Of a stretch of DNA of 64,000 nt, positions 49,281-60,194 are shown piece after piece (position 1 is the stretch's first letter; every line of letters begins with the position of its first letter). The DNA is taken from positions 310,001-374,000 of the forward strand of contig JACKDU010000006.1 in assembly GCA_020633335.1 (NCBI GenBank), read 5' to 3'. The notes under the pieces were generated by a model. It made no database searches. It worked only from the letters and a program-made list of their open reading frames with translations, and was not told where the DNA came from. Source of the DNA: Myxococcales bacterium. GTDB taxonomy: Bacteria; Myxococcota_A; Polyangia; Nannocystales; Nannocystaceae. A program made the position numbers and the translations under genes.

Positions 49281-52200
49281 GTGGCCGAGGAGCTCGATCA
49301 GCACGTCCAGGGCCTCCGCGAGGGGGCCGCGCTCGCCGGCGGCGGCGGCTTCACGATCGACCGCGAGCGCGCCCGCGAGAAGCTCCGGGCCTTCCAGCTC
49401 GCCAGCCCCCACGACTACGTCCTCGTCCTGGTCGAGGCGATGGTCCTCCGCGGCGCGACCTGGATCGCCTTCGAGATCGACAGCGACGACGTGAGGATGA
49501 GCGCCGACGTGACGATCTCCGCGGCCGAGCTCGACCAGCTCTACGCGTCGATCTTCGCCGACGGGGCCGCCGACGATCGCCGCCTCCGCGGCCTCCAGGA
49601 GCTCGCGCTCGCGGTCAACGCGGCGATGGCGAGCGAGCCCCGCTTCGTCCGGATCGAGAGCGGCGGCGCCCCGGGGGTGCGCCTCGAGCTGCGGCCCGAG
49701 CGCGCCGATCGCCTCGAGGAGGTCGACGAGCTCGCCCACGGCACCCGGGTCCACGTCCGCGATCGCTTCTCGCTCTTCGAGGCGCTGAAGATCTTCGGGG
49801 GGGTGCACGCCGAGGCGAAGGTGCTCCGCGAGCGCTGCCGCTGGTCGACGGTGCCGGTGTCGATCGGCGGCGTGGCGATCTCCGGCGGCCTCGTCGATGA
49901 GGGCCTCCATCTGCCGCTGTCGATCGAGGGCGAGGGCTTCCAGGGGGTGATCGGCTGGCGCGCGGTCGGTGACCAGGCCGGCGTCGACATCCTCAGCAAC
50001 GGGGTCTGGATCCTCCGCCACGAGATCGACGGGCTCTTCCGCGGGATCAACGCGCGGGTCGACGCGCGCGACCTCCGGCGCGACATCTCCCGGCGCGGCC
50101 TGGTCCGCGACGATCGCTTCGCGGCGATCATCGACGCGGTCCGCGGGGCCGCGGCCGCGGCGATCGAGCGGCTCGCGGCGGCGGTCGTCGCCGGCGACGC
50201 GGCCGCCCGACCCTGGGGCTCCGGGCGGGTGCTTGCCTGGCTCTTCGGTCATACGAACACCCGCGACCTCGCCGCGCTCGCCCGCGACGCCCCGTCGCTC
50301 CTCGACGTCCCCTGCTGGCGGAGCACGGCCGGCGGGCTCCGGAGCTGCAACCAGCTCGCCGCCGAGGACGGTCCGATCCCCTACGCGGTCGCGCCGATCG
50401 AGCGCCTGCCGGAGGAGCACGCCTGGGCGATCGAGGTCGCGACCCCGCTCGCGGGGCGCCGCCTGGCGGCGATCTTCGGCGAGCGGGCCCTCGACCTCGG
50501 CCCGGCGATCGAGCGCGAGCGCGCGCGGCGGGCCGGCATGGAGGCCTTCGAGGGGCGGGCCTTCGCGCCGATCCTGCCGCCCGGGCACTACCTCGGCGAG
50601 GCGAAGATCGCCTACCCCGGGGTCGAGGGCGCGGTCGGCCTGCGGACCTTCGGCCTCGCCGGCTGGGAGCTCTACCTGGTCCACCGCGGCCGCCTCCTCC
50701 ACCGCCTCCGACCCGAGCTGCCGCTCGACTCGGTGACCGCGGTGGTCAGCGGCGAGCTCACCCCGAGCCCGCTCTACGACGGAGCGCTCGCCGACGAGGG
50801 GCTCGCGCGGGCGCTGGTCGCCGTCCTCGCGGCGATCGAGGGGATCATGATCGACCTGGCGAGCCGCCGCGCCCGCCTCAAGCTGGTCCGCCGCTACATC
50901 GAGTGGGCGATCGGCGGCGACCACGTGATCGACCTGCTGGTCTCCGCGGGCTTCACCCCGCAGGCCGCGGTCGAGGTGCTCGCCGCGGTCCCGGGCGGGG
51001 TCGAGCTCCGCCGCGGCGGGGCGTCCTGGCTCCGCCGCGACGCCCACCCGCTGGCGAGCGCCGAGGTGATGGTCGACGGCCGACGCCGGCGCCTCTCGCT
51101 GGTCGATCTCCAGCGCGAGCTCGGCGCGCGCGGGTCGATCACCTGGCTCCGGGATCGCAAGCTCGCGGGGGACGTGCGCCTCCCCGAGCACGTCCTCCTC
51201 CTCGACGACGAGACTCGGGGGCTGGTCGCGCGGGTCTTCGGCGAGGCCGCGCTCGTCGACTTCGAGCCGACGCTGGCGGGGATGGTCGACGAGGCGCGCT
51301 TCCGCGGGCTGCCGATCGAGGGGCTGCGACCGACGGCGGCCGCGATCGCCGAGGTCGAGATCGACGCCGAGGGGATCGTCGGGACCGTGGTCGCCCTCCA
51401 CCCGCGCGAGGGCTGGTCCAACCAGGCCCGCCTGCGGGCGCTCAAGGAGCGGCGCCTCCTCGACGAGGTGACGATCAGCCTCCCGCTCGCCGGCGTGGCC
51501 GCGACGGTCAACGGCGACGGCCTCCTCCGCCGGCGCGGCGGGCTCGACGGCGCCGATCGACGCCTCCTCGGGCGACTCGTCCGCGGCGCGCTCCCGGAGC
51601 TCGTCCTGGCCGCGCTGGTCGCCGCCGAGCGGGCCTCGAGCGCGAGCGAGGGGCCGCTGCGGGCCTTCCTCCTCCACGCGCTCCTCGCCCTCGTCGGGCC
51701 CTGGCCGCGCCTCTGGGCGCTCGCCCGCCTGAGCGCGGCCGGGGAGGCGAGCGCCTGGCACCGGATCATCGATCTCGATCGACGGCGCGGCGAGGCGGCG
51801 CTCACGGCCGCGCTCGAGGGGCTCCACCGCGCCGACGCGATGCCCAGCGTCGAGGCGATCCGGCGGGCGCTCGCCGAGGGCAAGGACGCCGAGGGCGAGG
51901 CCGAGGAGCGCGCGGTCGAGGAGCTAGCGGCCCTCCGCCACGAGCTCGCCGATCGCCTGCCGGAGCTCCTCCGGCGGGTCCTCCTCCGCAGCCGCGAGGG
52001 CGGGCCCTGCAGCGTCGACGAGCTCGCGCGGGCGCTGGTCAAGCGCGAGTCGATCGCCTGGGTCGAGGGCGACCTCCCCGAGGGCAGCGCCTACGGCCGC
52101 CGGATCGCGGTCCTCGGCGAGGGCGAGCGTCGGGCCCTGGAGCCGCTGGTCGGCGCCGCCAACCTCACCCACCTCCGCGCCTGGCTCCTCTCGCAGATCG

Positions 52201-53906
52201 TCGGCGATCGCCTGGCCGAGCGCGAGGTGCGGGCGTCGCTGGCGATCCCGCCGGCGATGATCGCCGCCCGGGTCGTCCTCGATCCCGCGATCCACCGCTT
52301 CGAGGGCGAGCTCGGGGTCGCCTGGCGGGCGCCGCCGGCGATCGAGGTCTGCTGCGCGCGGCGGCCGATCCTCACCCTCGATCCCGGGCTGCCGCTCCCC
52401 CTCGTCGGGGCGCTGAGCGCCGACGACCTCGCGGTCTTCGTCGGCCTCGACGGGATCCCCGAGGGCGAGCGCGAGGCGATCGTCGAGCTCTGCGAGGAGG
52501 CGATGGAGCCGCTGGTCGAGGCGATCGCCGGCGCCTGGGGCTCACTCGACGAGCTCCAGCGGAGGACCCTCACGCCCCACCTCCTGGCGCTCCTGGGGGC
52601 CGCGCGCGCGGGCGCGGGGCGGCGCGGATCGGCGCTCGCGCGGGCGGCCGCGCGGGTCCGGGCGATCCCCCTCTTCGCCATGGTCGACGGCGGCCTAGCG
52701 ACCCTCGAGGAGCTCCACGCCCTCCACCGGGCCGCCGGTCTCTTCCACGTCCGCGACCCCTGGCTCGGCGATCCGCCGGACGCCGCCGTCGTCCACCTCG
52801 CGTCGCTCGCCGCCTTCGACCTGGTGAGCGCCGAGATCCCCGGGATCCGCGACTACCTCCGCCGCTGGATGGCGGAGCAGGCGAGCGCCCGTCGCCTCGA
52901 CGAGGCGCCGCCGCTCCCCCAGGCGCCGCCGCCCGGGTCCCTCGCGGCCGCGCCGATCGACGGCGGCGGGCTCCAGGGCTGGCTCTGGCTCCTGGACACG
53001 CCGAGTGGCGACATCGCCCTCGGCGTCCGCGGGCGCGCGCTCGGGCGCGTGGCGATCCCCGAGGGGCGCGGGCACGTCGGCGGCGCGGTCCAGGGGCCCT
53101 CGGTGGTGGTCGGCGAGGAGGGCGTCGGCGCGTCACTCGCGGAGGTCGCCCTGCCGACGATCGTCGCCGCCGTCGATCAGCTCCACGGGGCGCTCGCCGA
53201 CGCCTTCGAGGCGGCGCTGGCGGCCGGCGAGGCGCCGGCGCCCGGGGTCCACGCCCGCCTCGTCGATCACCTCCTCGAGCTCCACCGCGGGCGCCAGGCG
53301 GCGGCGCCCGGGAGCGCCCGCGGCCCGGCCCGCGACGCGCTCTACGCCCGCCTCGCCGGGCTCCCGCTCCTGCCGGTCGGTGAGCTGGTGACCTCGCTCG
53401 CCGTCGCCCTCCGCGAGCGGCCGGCGGAGCTCGCCCACCTCCGGCTCTGGCCGCGGGCGCTCGCCGACGACGACGGCATCGACATCGACATCGACATCGA
53501 CATCGACATCGACGGCGACGAGGGCTCCTTCGCCGGCGCCGAGCTCCTCGCGTTGACCCCCGAGGGGCGCCTGGTGGCGGCGATCCACGGCGAGCTCCGG
53601 CGCCTCCAGAGCGAGGACACCAGCCTCTTCCACGAGCGCCACATCGAGTCGATCGTCGTCAGCGCCCGCGGCGGGGGAACGCTGGCGGCGCCCGCCGGCG
53701 GGCTCATCCACCTCGACCGCGATCACCCGGTGGTCGCCCGCCTCCTCGCCGACGGGGGCGCCGATCCCTTCGGCCTCGGGCTCGCGCTCTCGGCCGCCTA
53801 CACCGCGCTCAACGTCGCCCACGACGAGATCGTCGACGCGCACGAGCTCGCCTTCCACCGCCTCCACGCCGCCCACCTGGTCGCCGCCATGGCGATCGTC
53901 GGGTGA
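49281..53906 (+). CDS. Giant GHKL (Hsp90-like) ATPase-type protein
   Basis: 1541 aa from GTG 49281; GGGAGG is immediately upstream. No signal peptide. The first about 330 residues look like a divergent GHKL/Hsp90-type N-terminal module: REKLRAFQLASPHDYVLVLVEAMVLRGATWIAFEIDSDDV, LQELALAVNAAMASEPRFVRIESGG and HGTRVHVRDRFSLFEALKI (quoted in pieces). The clear N-box NxxD and G-loops are not obvious, so ATP binding is uncertain. The remaining 1200 residues are helical and unassigned, with a C-terminal (ID)6 acidic run near residue 1400 encoded by a hexanucleotide repeat. Similar large proteins occur in myxobacteria. It may be a chaperone-like or conflict-system core. No coupled partner; convergent with the hybrid kinase. 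Confidence 0.8.
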   Translation: MAEELDQHVQGLREGAALAGGGGFTIDRERAREKLRAFQLASPHDYVLVLVEAMVLRGATWIAFEIDSDDVRMSADVTISAAELDQLYASIFADGAADDRRLRGLQELALAVNAAMASEPRFVRIESGGAPGVRLELRPERADRLEEVDELAHGTRVHVRDRFSLFEALKIFGGVHAEAKVLRERCRWSTVPVSIGGVAISGGLVDEGLHLPLSIEGEGFQGVIGWRAVGDQAGVDILSNGVWILRHEIDGLFRGINARVDARDLRRDISRRGLVRDDRFAAIIDAVRGAAAAAIERLAAAVVAGDAAARPWGSGRVLAWLFGHTNTRDLAALARDAPSLLDVPCWRSTAGGLRSCNQLAAEDGPIPYAVAPIERLPEEHAWAIEVATPLAGRRLAAIFGERALDLGPAIERERARRAGMEAFEGRAFAPILPPGHYLGEAKIAYPGVEGAVGLRTFGLAGWELYLVHRGRLLHRLRPELPLDSVTAVVSGELTPSPLYDGALADEGLARALVAVLAAIEGIMIDLASRRARLKLVRRYIEWAIGGDHVIDLLVSAGFTPQAAVEVLAAVPGGVELRRGGASWLRRDAHPLASAEVMVDGRRRRLSLVDLQRELGARGSITWLRDRKLAGDVRLPEHVLLLDDETRGLVARVFGEAALVDFEPTLAGMVDEARFRGLPIEGLRPTAAAIAEVEIDAEGIVGTVVALHPREGWSNQARLRALKERRLLDEVTISLPLAGVAATVNGDGLLRRRGGLDGADRRLLGRLVRGALPELVLAALVAAERASSASEGPLRAFLLHALLALVGPWPRLWALARLSAAGEASAWHRIIDLDRRRGEAALTAALEGLHRADAMPSVEAIRRALAEGKDAEGEAEERAVEELAALRHELADRLPELLRRVLLRSREGGPCSVDELARALVKRESIAWVEGDLPEGSAYGRRIAVLGEGERRALEPLVGAANLTHLRAWLLSQIVGDRLAEREVRASLAIPPAMIAARVVLDPAIHRFEGELGVAWRAPPAIEVCCARRPILTLDPGLPLPLVGALSADDLAVFVGLDGIPEGEREAIVELCEEAMEPLVEAIAGAWGSLDELQRRTLTPHLLALLGAARAGAGRRGSALARAAARVRAIPLFAMVDGGLATLEELHALHRAAGLFHVRDPWLGDPPDAAVVHLASLAAFDLVSAEIPGIRDYLRRWMAEQASARRLDEAPPLPQAPPPGSLAAAPIDGGGLQGWLWLLDTPSGDIALGVRGRALGRVAIPEGRGHVGGAVQGPSVVVGEEGVGASLAEVALPTIVAAVDQLHGALADAFEAALAAGEAPAPGVHARLVDHLLELHRGRQAAAPGSARGPARDALYARLAGLPLLPVGELVTSLAVALRERPAELAHLRLWPRALADDDGIDIDIDIDIDIDGDEGSFAGAELLALTPEGRLVAAIHGELRRLQSEDTSLFHERHIESIVVSARGGGTLAAPAGGLIHLDRDHPVVARLLADGGADPFGLGLALSAAYTALNVAHDEIVDAHELAFHRLHAAHLVAAMAIVG
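53478..53513. repeat. (ATCGAC)6 coding microsatellite
   Basis: Six exact copies of ATCGAC encoding Ile-Asp repeats inside the GHKL-like giant. Hexameric, so changes in copy number keep the frame. Confidence 0.85.
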
Positions 53907-53910
53907 CATG

Positions 53911-53938
53911 AAAACATGTCCCTTGGGTCATGTTTTTT
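53911..53938. terminator. T-run hairpin of the dispersed TGTCCC family between convergent genes
   Basis: AAAACATGTCCC and GGGTCATGTTTTTT pair around TT with one mismatch. The hairpin has A- and T-runs on its two sides, so it is terminator-like in both directions. It lies in the 41-bp gap between the GHKL-like giant and the hybrid kinase. Confidence 0.7.
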
Positions 53939-53947
53939 GGGCCGGCG

Positions 53948-56791
<2,844 letters not shown>

Positions 56792-56841
56792 TCCGATACC
56801 TCAAGTTACCACGCGAGATTGGATCGCAAACGACGAAGATT

Positions 56842-56859
56842 TGTCCACTCGAGTGGACA
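56842..56859. promoter_or_regulatory. Perfect 18-bp palindrome TGTCCACTCGAGTGGACA
   Basis: Fully self-complementary, about 50 bp upstream of the hybrid-kinase ATG (56791), in an AT-richer promoter region. Its TGTCC/GGACA half-sites match those of the 44153 palindrome but with a longer centre. A candidate dimeric-regulator operator. Confidence 0.5.
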
Positions 56860-56944
56860 GCGTTCTCGACGTCCTTCGCTCGCGCGTCGTGTCCTCGCGT
56901 TATTGGCCGCGGAGAGGCCGTATCTGGGTGCTGTCGCCGACGCG

Positions 56945-56963
56945 TAACGTTGGGACAGGTTCG
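56945..56963. repeat. Dispersed TGTCCC-family half-site
   Basis: The reverse complement reads CGAACCTGTCCCAACGTTA, between the CBS gene stop and the hybrid kinase promoter. Confidence 0.4.
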
Positions 56964-57039
56964 CTCGTCGACCTAGCGAGCCACGGGGGACTACCCCCGG
57001 TCGCGCCGCTCGCTGGCTCTTTCGCGCCTCCGGCCCGCG

Positions 57040-57498
57040 TCATTTCCACGGTGGCGCCGGCGAATCTTCGGCGACGCGCGGGAGCTGGGCGAGGAGTCGC
57101 AGGAGGTCGGAGCTTGTGACGATGCCGAGGAGGTCGCCATCGCCGTCGACCACCGGGAGGGCGTGGAAGGTGCCGCCGCTGAGGAGCGCGGCCGCCTTGC
57201 GGATCGGCGTCGACGGCGAGACCGTCACGAGGTCGCGCGCCATCACCTGCGAGATCGGGAAGCGCCGGTCGAGGAAGGCCGCGAGCTCGGCCTCGTCGTG
57301 GCCGTGCTCGCCGAAGCCGAGGTCGAGGAGGTCGCTCGCCGAGAGCATCCCGAGGAGGCGGGGGCCGTCGACCACGGGGACATGGTGGAGCTGGTGCTCG
57401 CGCATCAGCTCGCGGACGTCGCGGAGTCGGTGGGTCGGGGTGACGGTGTGAACGTCGGTCCGCATCAGGCTCGAGATCGGCGCGTCGGGTCCAAGCAT
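57040..57498 (-). CDS. CBS-domain pair protein
   Basis: 152 aa. Two CBS motifs: MRTDVHTVTPTHRLRDVRELM...HHVPVVDGPRLLGMLSASDLL and MARDLVTVSPSTPIRKAAALL...HALPVVDGDGDLLGIVTSSDLL. The pair forms a Bateman module that binds adenosyl nucleotides (AMP, ATP or SAM). It is free-standing, so it may regulate another protein in trans. TAGTCC ends seven bases before ATG 57498. It lies upstream of the hybrid kinase's promoter on the same strand, about 250 bp away, so not clearly in one operon. Confidence 0.9.
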   Translation of the reverse strand: MLGPDAPISSLMRTDVHTVTPTHRLRDVRELMREHQLHHVPVVDGPRLLGMLSASDLLDLGFGEHGHDEAELAAFLDRRFPISQVMARDLVTVSPSTPIRKAAALLSGGTFHALPVVDGDGDLLGIVTSSDLLRLLAQLPRVAEDSPAPPWK

Positions 57499-57528
57499 CA
57501 GCGCGGGACTATGCCCCCTTCATCGGCC

Positions 57529-57548
57529 GCGCGGCCGCGCGATTTTTT
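57529..57548 (+). terminator. GC palindrome with T-run in a divergent leader
   Basis: GCGCGGCCGCGC (57529-57540) is followed by GATTTTTT. It has intrinsic-terminator form on the plus strand, upstream of the LamG lipoprotein start. It could stop antisense or early transcripts; it may also be incidental. Confidence 0.35.
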
Positions 57549-57632
57549 CTCGTGGGGCGCCGATCACCGGGGCCGCGCCGGCCTGCGCCGCGGGCTTCGC
57601 CTGGGCCGCGAGATTGTGCCACTATCGTCCGC

Positions 57633-58544
57633 GTGGGCCCCTTGGCGAGCCTTTACGGGCGAATCTGCGCGCTCCTGGCGGGGCTCGCCTGCGCCTGCTT
57701 CGCCGATGTCCCGGACGACTCGGCGACGACCAGCGCGGTCACCAGCGGCGCCGCGACCACCAGCGGCACGGGCACGAGCGGCGGGTCCACCAGCACGGGG
57801 GAGACCAGCACGAGCACCGGCGGGGTCGGCAGCAGCGGCGGCGTCGAGTCGACGGGCGCCGGCTCGACCACCGGGACCCCGGAGCCGGTCTACACCTGCC
57901 CGGATTCGCCAGAGCTCGTCCTCTGTTACGAGCTCGAGGCCGGCTGGGGCGAGGCGCTCCTGATCGACTCGGCGGACGCCGCCCACCACGGCTTCATGAT
58001 GGGGGTGAGCCAGGCGGTCGGTCACAAGGGGAGCGCGGCCGCCATGGTCGGCGAGAGCCGGGTCTATGTGACCTATGACCAGACGGTGTTCAGCCGGCTC
58101 CAGGACGCCTTCACGGTCGGCGCCTGGATTCGTCCGGCGGCCGGCGACATGAGCGGGACCTACGGCCTGGTCGAGCGCGAGGGTCACTTCAAGATCACGC
58201 TGATCGGCGGCGGCAGCAGCTACAAGGTCGGCTGCACGACCCCCTTCGGCGGCGACTTGACCAGCGTCTCGACGCTTGAGCCAGACACCTGGGCCCACGT
58301 CGCCTGCGTCTACGACGGCGTGCGCCTCGGCCTCTGGGTGAACGGCGCGCTCGAGGGCGACAAGCCGGTCGACATCACGTCGATCGGCAACAAGGTCATG
58401 TGGATCGGCAACATCGGCCCCGATCCGACCGCGAGCGCCGCCTTCGTCGGCCTCATCGACGAGATCCAGCTCTGGGAGATCGCCCTCGAGGGGCAGGCGC
58501 TCTGCGCGGTGGCCGGCCTCGATCCCTGCGGCGGCCCCGGTTGA
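57633..58544 (+). CDS. LamG-domain lipoprotein
   Basis: 303 aa from GTG 57633; TATCGT ends four bases upstream. Signal VGPLASLYGRICALLAGLAC with lipobox GLAC, then a Ser/Thr/Gly linker to about residue 80. One LamG/concanavalin-A-like domain follows: SPELVLCYELEAGWG, AFTVGAWIRPAAGDM, TWAHVACVYDGVRLGLWVNG, GLIDEIQLWEIALEG. This is the standard LamG_3 layout with closing Cys residues (LCAV...DPCGG). Probably a surface carbohydrate- or protein-binding protein, related in kind to 36283-37530. It converges with cysC, seven bases between the stops. Confidence 0.85.
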   Translation: MGPLASLYGRICALLAGLACACFADVPDDSATTSAVTSGAATTSGTGTSGGSTSTGETSTSTGGVGSSGGVESTGAGSTTGTPEPVYTCPDSPELVLCYELEAGWGEALLIDSADAAHHGFMMGVSQAVGHKGSAAAMVGESRVYVTYDQTVFSRLQDAFTVGAWIRPAAGDMSGTYGLVEREGHFKITLIGGGSSYKVGCTTPFGGDLTSVSTLEPDTWAHVACVYDGVRLGLWVNGALEGDKPVDITSIGNKVMWIGNIGPDPTASAAFVGLIDEIQLWEIALEGQALCAVAGLDPCGGPG

Positions 58545-58551
58545 CGCAGCG

Positions 58552-59175
58552 TCAGCCCTCGGGCCCCTCGCCCCGGCGCTCGAGGGCGACCAGCGGGAGG
58601 AGGCGGTCGAGGAGGCGCTGGACGCAGCGCTCGGTCGTCTCCTCGGCCGTCGGCAGGATCAGCTCGGGCGCGCTCGGGGGCTCGTAGGGCGCCGAGATCC
58701 CGGTGAAGTCGGGGATCAGGCCGGCGCGCGCGCGGGCGTAGAGGCCCTTGGGATCGCGGCCCTCGCAGACCGCGAGGGGCGCGTCGACGAAGACCTCGAG
58801 GAAGGCGCCCTCGGGGAGGCGCGCGCGGACGGCGTCGCGATCGGCGCGGTACGGGGAGATCAGGGCGATGATCGTGATCACCCCGGCGTCGACCATCAGG
58901 CGCACGACCTCGCCGACCCGGCGGATGTTCTCGCGGCGGTCCGCCGGCGAGAAGCCGAGGTCGCCGCAGAGGCCGTGGCGGATGTTGTCGCCGTCGAGGG
59001 TGTAGGCGACCAGGCTGCGGCCGATGAGGCGGCGCTCGAGCTCGCGGGCGATCGAGCTCTTGCCGGCGCCCGAGAGGCCGGTGAGCCAGATCGCGCAGCC
59101 GCGCTGGCTGATCGCCGCGCGGCGCTCCTCGGCGCTGATCGCCGAGTCCTGCCAGTGGAGGTCGCGGCCGCTCAC
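58552..59175 (-). CDS. cysC: Adenylylsulfate kinase (APS kinase)
   Basis: 207 aa from GTG 59175, which overlaps the upstream stop (GTGA). P-loop GLSGAGKSS (residues 33-41), substrate motif DGDNIRHGL (61-69), FSPADRRENIRRVGEV, and ALISPYRADRD with the ribose-binding Ser, FVDAPLAVCEGRDPKGLYARARAG (in pieces), ISAPYEPP. CysC phosphorylates adenylylsulfate to PAPS, the donor for sulfate reduction and sulfotransferases. No sulfurylase (CysD/N) is nearby. Its coupling to an AlkB-like 2-oxoglutarate dioxygenase, rather than to cys genes, is unusual. Confidence 0.93.
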   Translation of the reverse strand: MSGRDLHWQDSAISAEERRAAISQRGCAIWLTGLSGAGKSSIARELERRLIGRSLVAYTLDGDNIRHGLCGDLGFSPADRRENIRRVGEVVRLMVDAGVITIIALISPYRADRDAVRARLPEGAFLEVFVDAPLAVCEGRDPKGLYARARAGLIPDFTGISAPYEPPSAPELILPTAEETTERCVQRLLDRLLPLVALERRGEGPEG

Positions 59176-60059
59176 GGGCGCGCCTCCCCGGCGGCGGCCT
59201 CGCGGGCGAGCTCGCGGCGGAAGAAGGCGGAGGCGCGGGCGAGCTCGCGGACGTAGGGGCGGATGTCTTCGCGCAGCTCCGGCGCGAGGTCGGCGAAGGG
59301 GATCACGTGGGCCTCGGGGACGTAGCGGAAGGTGAAGTTCACACGTCGGGTGGCGAAGCCGTCGATCGCCGGCGGGAAGTCGAAGCCGCCGCGGGTGTCG
59401 ACGCGCTGGACCCGGTGGAAGGTCCGGTCCTTGTAGAAGGCGCCGCCGAAGAGCTGGAGCGACGCGTCCTCGAGCCACTGCGCGAGGACGACGCGGTCGC
59501 GCTGGCCGGGCCGCTGCGAGGTCACGAACTGGATCAGCGCGCGCTCGCCGAGGGAGATCGACGCGACCGGCCCCGGCTCAAAGTCGCGGTGCTCGCCGAC
59601 CCGGGCCGTGTCGATCCAGCGCTCGCCCTCGCGGCGCTTGCCGTAGAAGTTGACGAGGCAGGTGTTGAGGTGCCAGCGCCGCGGCATGTCGTCCCCGCGG
59701 TAGGTCGCCCGGGCGAGGCCCTCGATCCGCCGCGCGAGCGCGCCCAAGACCGGCGGGAAGGGCTCGGCGCGGACGCAGCGGTCGTCGACGCCGCGGGGCG
59801 GCCGGTAGTAGTCGAGGCAGGCGAACTGCCAGTTGCCGAGCCAGTAGACCGGCCGCAGGAGGCGGCGCTGGCTCTGGCCCGGCGGCGGCGGTCGATGGAG
59901 GGAGTAGCGCTCTTCCCAGAGCGGGCGCAGGGTCCCCAGCCAGGCGACGATCGCCGCGCGCTCGTCGTCGCTGACGTAGCCCGGGAGGTAGACGTGACCC
60001 GGCGGCGGCCGCTGCGGGCGCGCCGTCGGGGGCCGTCGGAGTGGGGCGCGCGTCGACAC
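59172..60059 (-). CDS. AlkB-like 2-oxoglutarate/Fe(II) dioxygenase
   Basis: 295 aa from GTG 60059, with TATACT ending eight bases before it. The N-terminal 20 residues are Arg/Pro-rich and disordered. Family motifs: YLPGYVSDDERAAIVAWL, LNTCLVNFYG, iron ligands EHRDF (His 157, Asp 159) and FHRV (His 215), and 2-oxoglutarate Arg in TRRVNFTFRY. The family includes repair demethylases of alkylated DNA/RNA and other small-molecule hydroxylases. The next gene is cysC (GTGA overlap), so a role in making a sulfated or modified small molecule is possible as well as repair. No other repair gene adjoins it on this strand. Confidence 0.88.
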   Translation of the reverse strand: MSTRAPLRRPPTARPQRPPPGHVYLPGYVSDDERAAIVAWLGTLRPLWEERYSLHRPPPPGQSQRRLLRPVYWLGNWQFACLDYYRPPRGVDDRCVRAEPFPPVLGALARRIEGLARATYRGDDMPRRWHLNTCLVNFYGKRREGERWIDTARVGEHRDFEPGPVASISLGERALIQFVTSQRPGQRDRVVLAQWLEDASLQLFGGAFYKDRTFHRVQRVDTRGGFDFPPAIDGFATRRVNFTFRYVPEAHVIPFADLAPELREDIRPYVRELARASAFFRRELAREAAAGEARP

Positions 60060-60067
60060 CGCGGCCG

Positions 60068-60073
60068 AGTATA
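60068..60073 (-). promoter_or_regulatory. -10-like box TATACT of the AlkB-like/cysC operon
   Basis: On the minus strand it ends eight bases before GTG 60059; leaderless-type spacing. Confidence 0.45.
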
Positions 60074-60146
60074 GCGAGCCGCGGCCGCGAAGGTGACGGG
60101 GCTGACCTTGCGTCAGCCGATGTGAGGGAGAGCGCGCCGGCGGCGG

Positions 60147-60176
60147 TTCACGGCGGGCCCTGGCGGCTCCTACAAT
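60147..60176 (+). promoter_or_regulatory. Promoter TTCACG-N18-TACAAT of the HTTM operon
   Basis: TTCACG (60147-60152) and TACAAT (60171-60176) are separated by 18 bp, and TACAAT ends 18 bases before GTG 60195. The best conventional -10 in the window. Confidence 0.5.
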
Positions 60177-60194
60177 CGCCGCGGACGGCCGACG

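Noticed and set aside
49203..51827. Long minus-strand frame opposite the GHKL-like giant
   Set aside because: Antisense shadow with no hydrophobic core or motif.
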